Translations under genes and position numbers: made by a program
The notes under the pieces: generated by a model
Told to the model about the DNA's origin: nothing
The model's input: the letters and a program-made list of their open reading frames with translations, nothing else
The model's database searches: none
Shown here: in pieces, positions 63,253 to 64,000 of the stretch
Layout: every line of letters starts with the position of its first letter
Numbering within the stretch: position 1 is the first letter of the stretch
Assembly: GCF_001468265.1 (NCBI RefSeq)
Contig: NZ_LNRZ01000001.1
Span: 434,001-498,000 of the forward strand
Origin: Sphingopyxis sp. H050
Lineage (GTDB): Bacteria; Pseudomonadota; Alphaproteobacteria; Sphingomonadales; Sphingomonadaceae
Length of the DNA: 64,000 bases
Reading direction: 5' to 3'

Positions 63253-64000
63253 ATGCCCGATCAGGAACAACTCGACCAGCAGATCATCGAACAGATCGCG
63301 GCCGAACTCAGAGTCGCGGCAGAAACGCGGACTCCGGTGCGCCCTCTCCGCGATCGGATTTCCGATGGGGGGGTGGCGGCCGCCTACGCGATCCAGGAGG
63401 CCAATACCAAGAATGCGCTTGAATCGGGTCGGCGGCTCGTGGGCCGAAAGATCGGCCTTACCTCCCGTGCCGTTCAAGCACAGCTTGGCGTCGATCAGCC
63501 CGACTACGGGATGCTATTCGCTGACATGGATGTGCCCGAAGGAGAGCCGGTAGCCCTCGATCGGGTCATCCAGCCAAAAGTCGAGGCGGAAGTCGCGATC
63601 ATCATCGGGCGCGATCTCCCCTATCCGGACCTCACGACTGCGGAACTGATACGCGCCATCGAATATGTCGTGCCGGCCATCGAGATCGTCGATAGCCGCA
63701 TCGCCAACTGGGACATCAGAATCTGGGACACCGTTGCGGACAATGCGTCGAGCGGCCTCTTCGTCCTCGGTGCGGTGCCTCGCAAGCTCGAGGGCCTGGA
63801 CCTCAGGACCTGCGGCATGGTGATGGAGTGCCGCGGGGAGCCGATTTCGGTCGGAGCCGGGATAGCCTGCCTCGGCAGTCCGATCAGCGCCTCGCTCTGG
63901 CTTGCGCAGGTAATGGCGAGAGAGGGCCGACCGCTCGTCGCGGGCGATGTTCTCCTGTCCGGCGCGCTCGGTCCCATGGCGGCAGCGGCGGCCGGCGATG
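63253..64000 (+). CDS. 2-oxopent-4-enoate hydratase / 4-oxalocrotonate decarboxylase family (C-terminus cut by window edge)
   Basis: The first 249 residues of a XylJ/DmpE-XylI/DmpH family enzyme; typically about 260 residues, so only the end is missing. Markers are GRKIGLTSRAVQAQLGVDQP, YGMLFADM, QPKVEAEVAIIIG (metal-binding acidic residues) and PAIEIVDSRI. The hydratase and decarboxylase paralogues cannot be separated with certainty here. Starts at ATG 63253, 3 bp after the dehydrogenase stop, so the operon continues beyond the window, where aldolase and dehydrogenase genes are expected. Confidence 0.85.
   Translation, partial: MPDQEQLDQQIIEQIAAELRVAAETRTPVRPLRDRISDGGVAAAYAIQEANTKNALESGRRLVGRKIGLTSRAVQAQLGVDQPDYGMLFADMDVPEGEPVALDRVIQPKVEAEVAIIIGRDLPYPDLTTAELIRAIEYVVPAIEIVDSRIANWDIRIWDTVADNASSGLFVLGAVPRKLEGLDLRTCGMVMECRGEPISVGAGIACLGSPISASLWLAQVMAREGRPLVAGDVLLSGALGPMAAAAAGD

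Larger units (their letters stand above)
32874..64000. mobile_element. Predicted guaA-targeted catabolic genomic island (left end; right end outside window)
   Basis: From the orphan guaA-tail sequence to the window end every recognisable gene belongs to aromatic catabolism, uptake or its regulation, whereas everything to the left is core. If the model is right, an intact minus-strand guaA and an integrase gene should lie to the right of the window, because these islands keep the integrase next to guaA. No integrase, transposase or conjugation gene is visible here, so mobility itself is inferred only from the att-like site and gene content. Confidence 0.5.

Overview
The window looks like an alphaproteobacterial chromosome, most likely a sphingomonad (Sphingomonadales). 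It is GC-rich, and the left half carries housekeeping genes (lgt, argG, murA, hisZ, serA, serC, pheA, polA, purT) whose products look alphaproteobacterial. The right half has the hallmark sphingomonad arrangement of many Rieske oxygenase subunits, TonB receptors and extradiol dioxygenases. Genus cannot be fixed from the sequence alone. No rRNA, tRNA, IS element or CRISPR array was recognised.

Left half (1 to about 32.8 kb), core chromosome. A minus-strand run of lgt, a MidA-type methyltransferase and a GNAT acetyltransferase is followed by an acyl-CoA synthetase, a cytochrome b / molybdopterin oxidoreductase pair and cfa. Next come a WYL regulator with a palindromic operator, argG, a threonine-aldolase-like enzyme, an EamA transporter, murA, hisZ, serA/serC, an extensin-like lipoprotein, a LOG-family protein, two c-type cytochromes, pheA, a CDP-alcohol phosphatidyltransferase, polA, purT, an MFS transporter and a GFA-family protein. 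Several intergenic spaces hold dispersed palindromic repeats, including two 92 percent identical 119-bp copies of a fold-back element.

Boundary (32.87-33.86 kb). An 18-bp match to the 3' end of a GMP synthase gene (codons for I-I-E-W-E-stop, minus strand) sits with no guaA gene beside it. This is the expected distal attachment site of a guaA-targeted genomic island. About 1 kb of mostly non-coding DNA with an AT-rich stretch follows, then only catabolic genes.

Right half (33.86 kb to the end), a predicted catabolic island. Block 1 (plus strand, 33.86-47.87 kb) has a VOC pair (one member lacking all metal ligands), Rieske oxygenase A, a TonB receptor, an aldehyde dehydrogenase, an MFS transporter, Rieske oxygenase B, a PdxA/TphB-like dehydrogenase, a class II aldolase-like protein without the usual zinc histidines, an SDR and a TetR regulator. 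Block 2 (minus strand, 55.54-47.90 kb) has an extradiol dioxygenase, a Rieske ferredoxin, Rieske oxygenase C, a 2-hydroxychromene-2-carboxylate isomerase, a second TonB receptor and an AMP-forming ligase. Block 3 (plus strand, 55.78 kb onward) has Rieske oxygenase D, a second PdxA/TphB-like enzyme, a GST and a catechol meta-cleavage pathway (XylF-like hydrolase, catechol 2,3-dioxygenase, HbpS-like protein, 2-hydroxymuconic semialdehyde dehydrogenase, vinylpyruvate-type hydratase cut by the window end).

How the genes may work together (inference). TonB receptors import an aromatic acid. Rieske enzymes with PdxA/TphB-like partners make cis-diol carboxylates and rearomatise them with loss of CO2. 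The block 2 extradiol enzyme and isomerase open a fused or bicyclic ring. The resulting catechol is channelled through meta-cleavage. A GTGCAA/TTGCAC operator motif recurs in front of all the main blocks, which suggests common control. The combination fits a fused-ring aromatic carboxylate as growth substrate, but this is a hypothesis.
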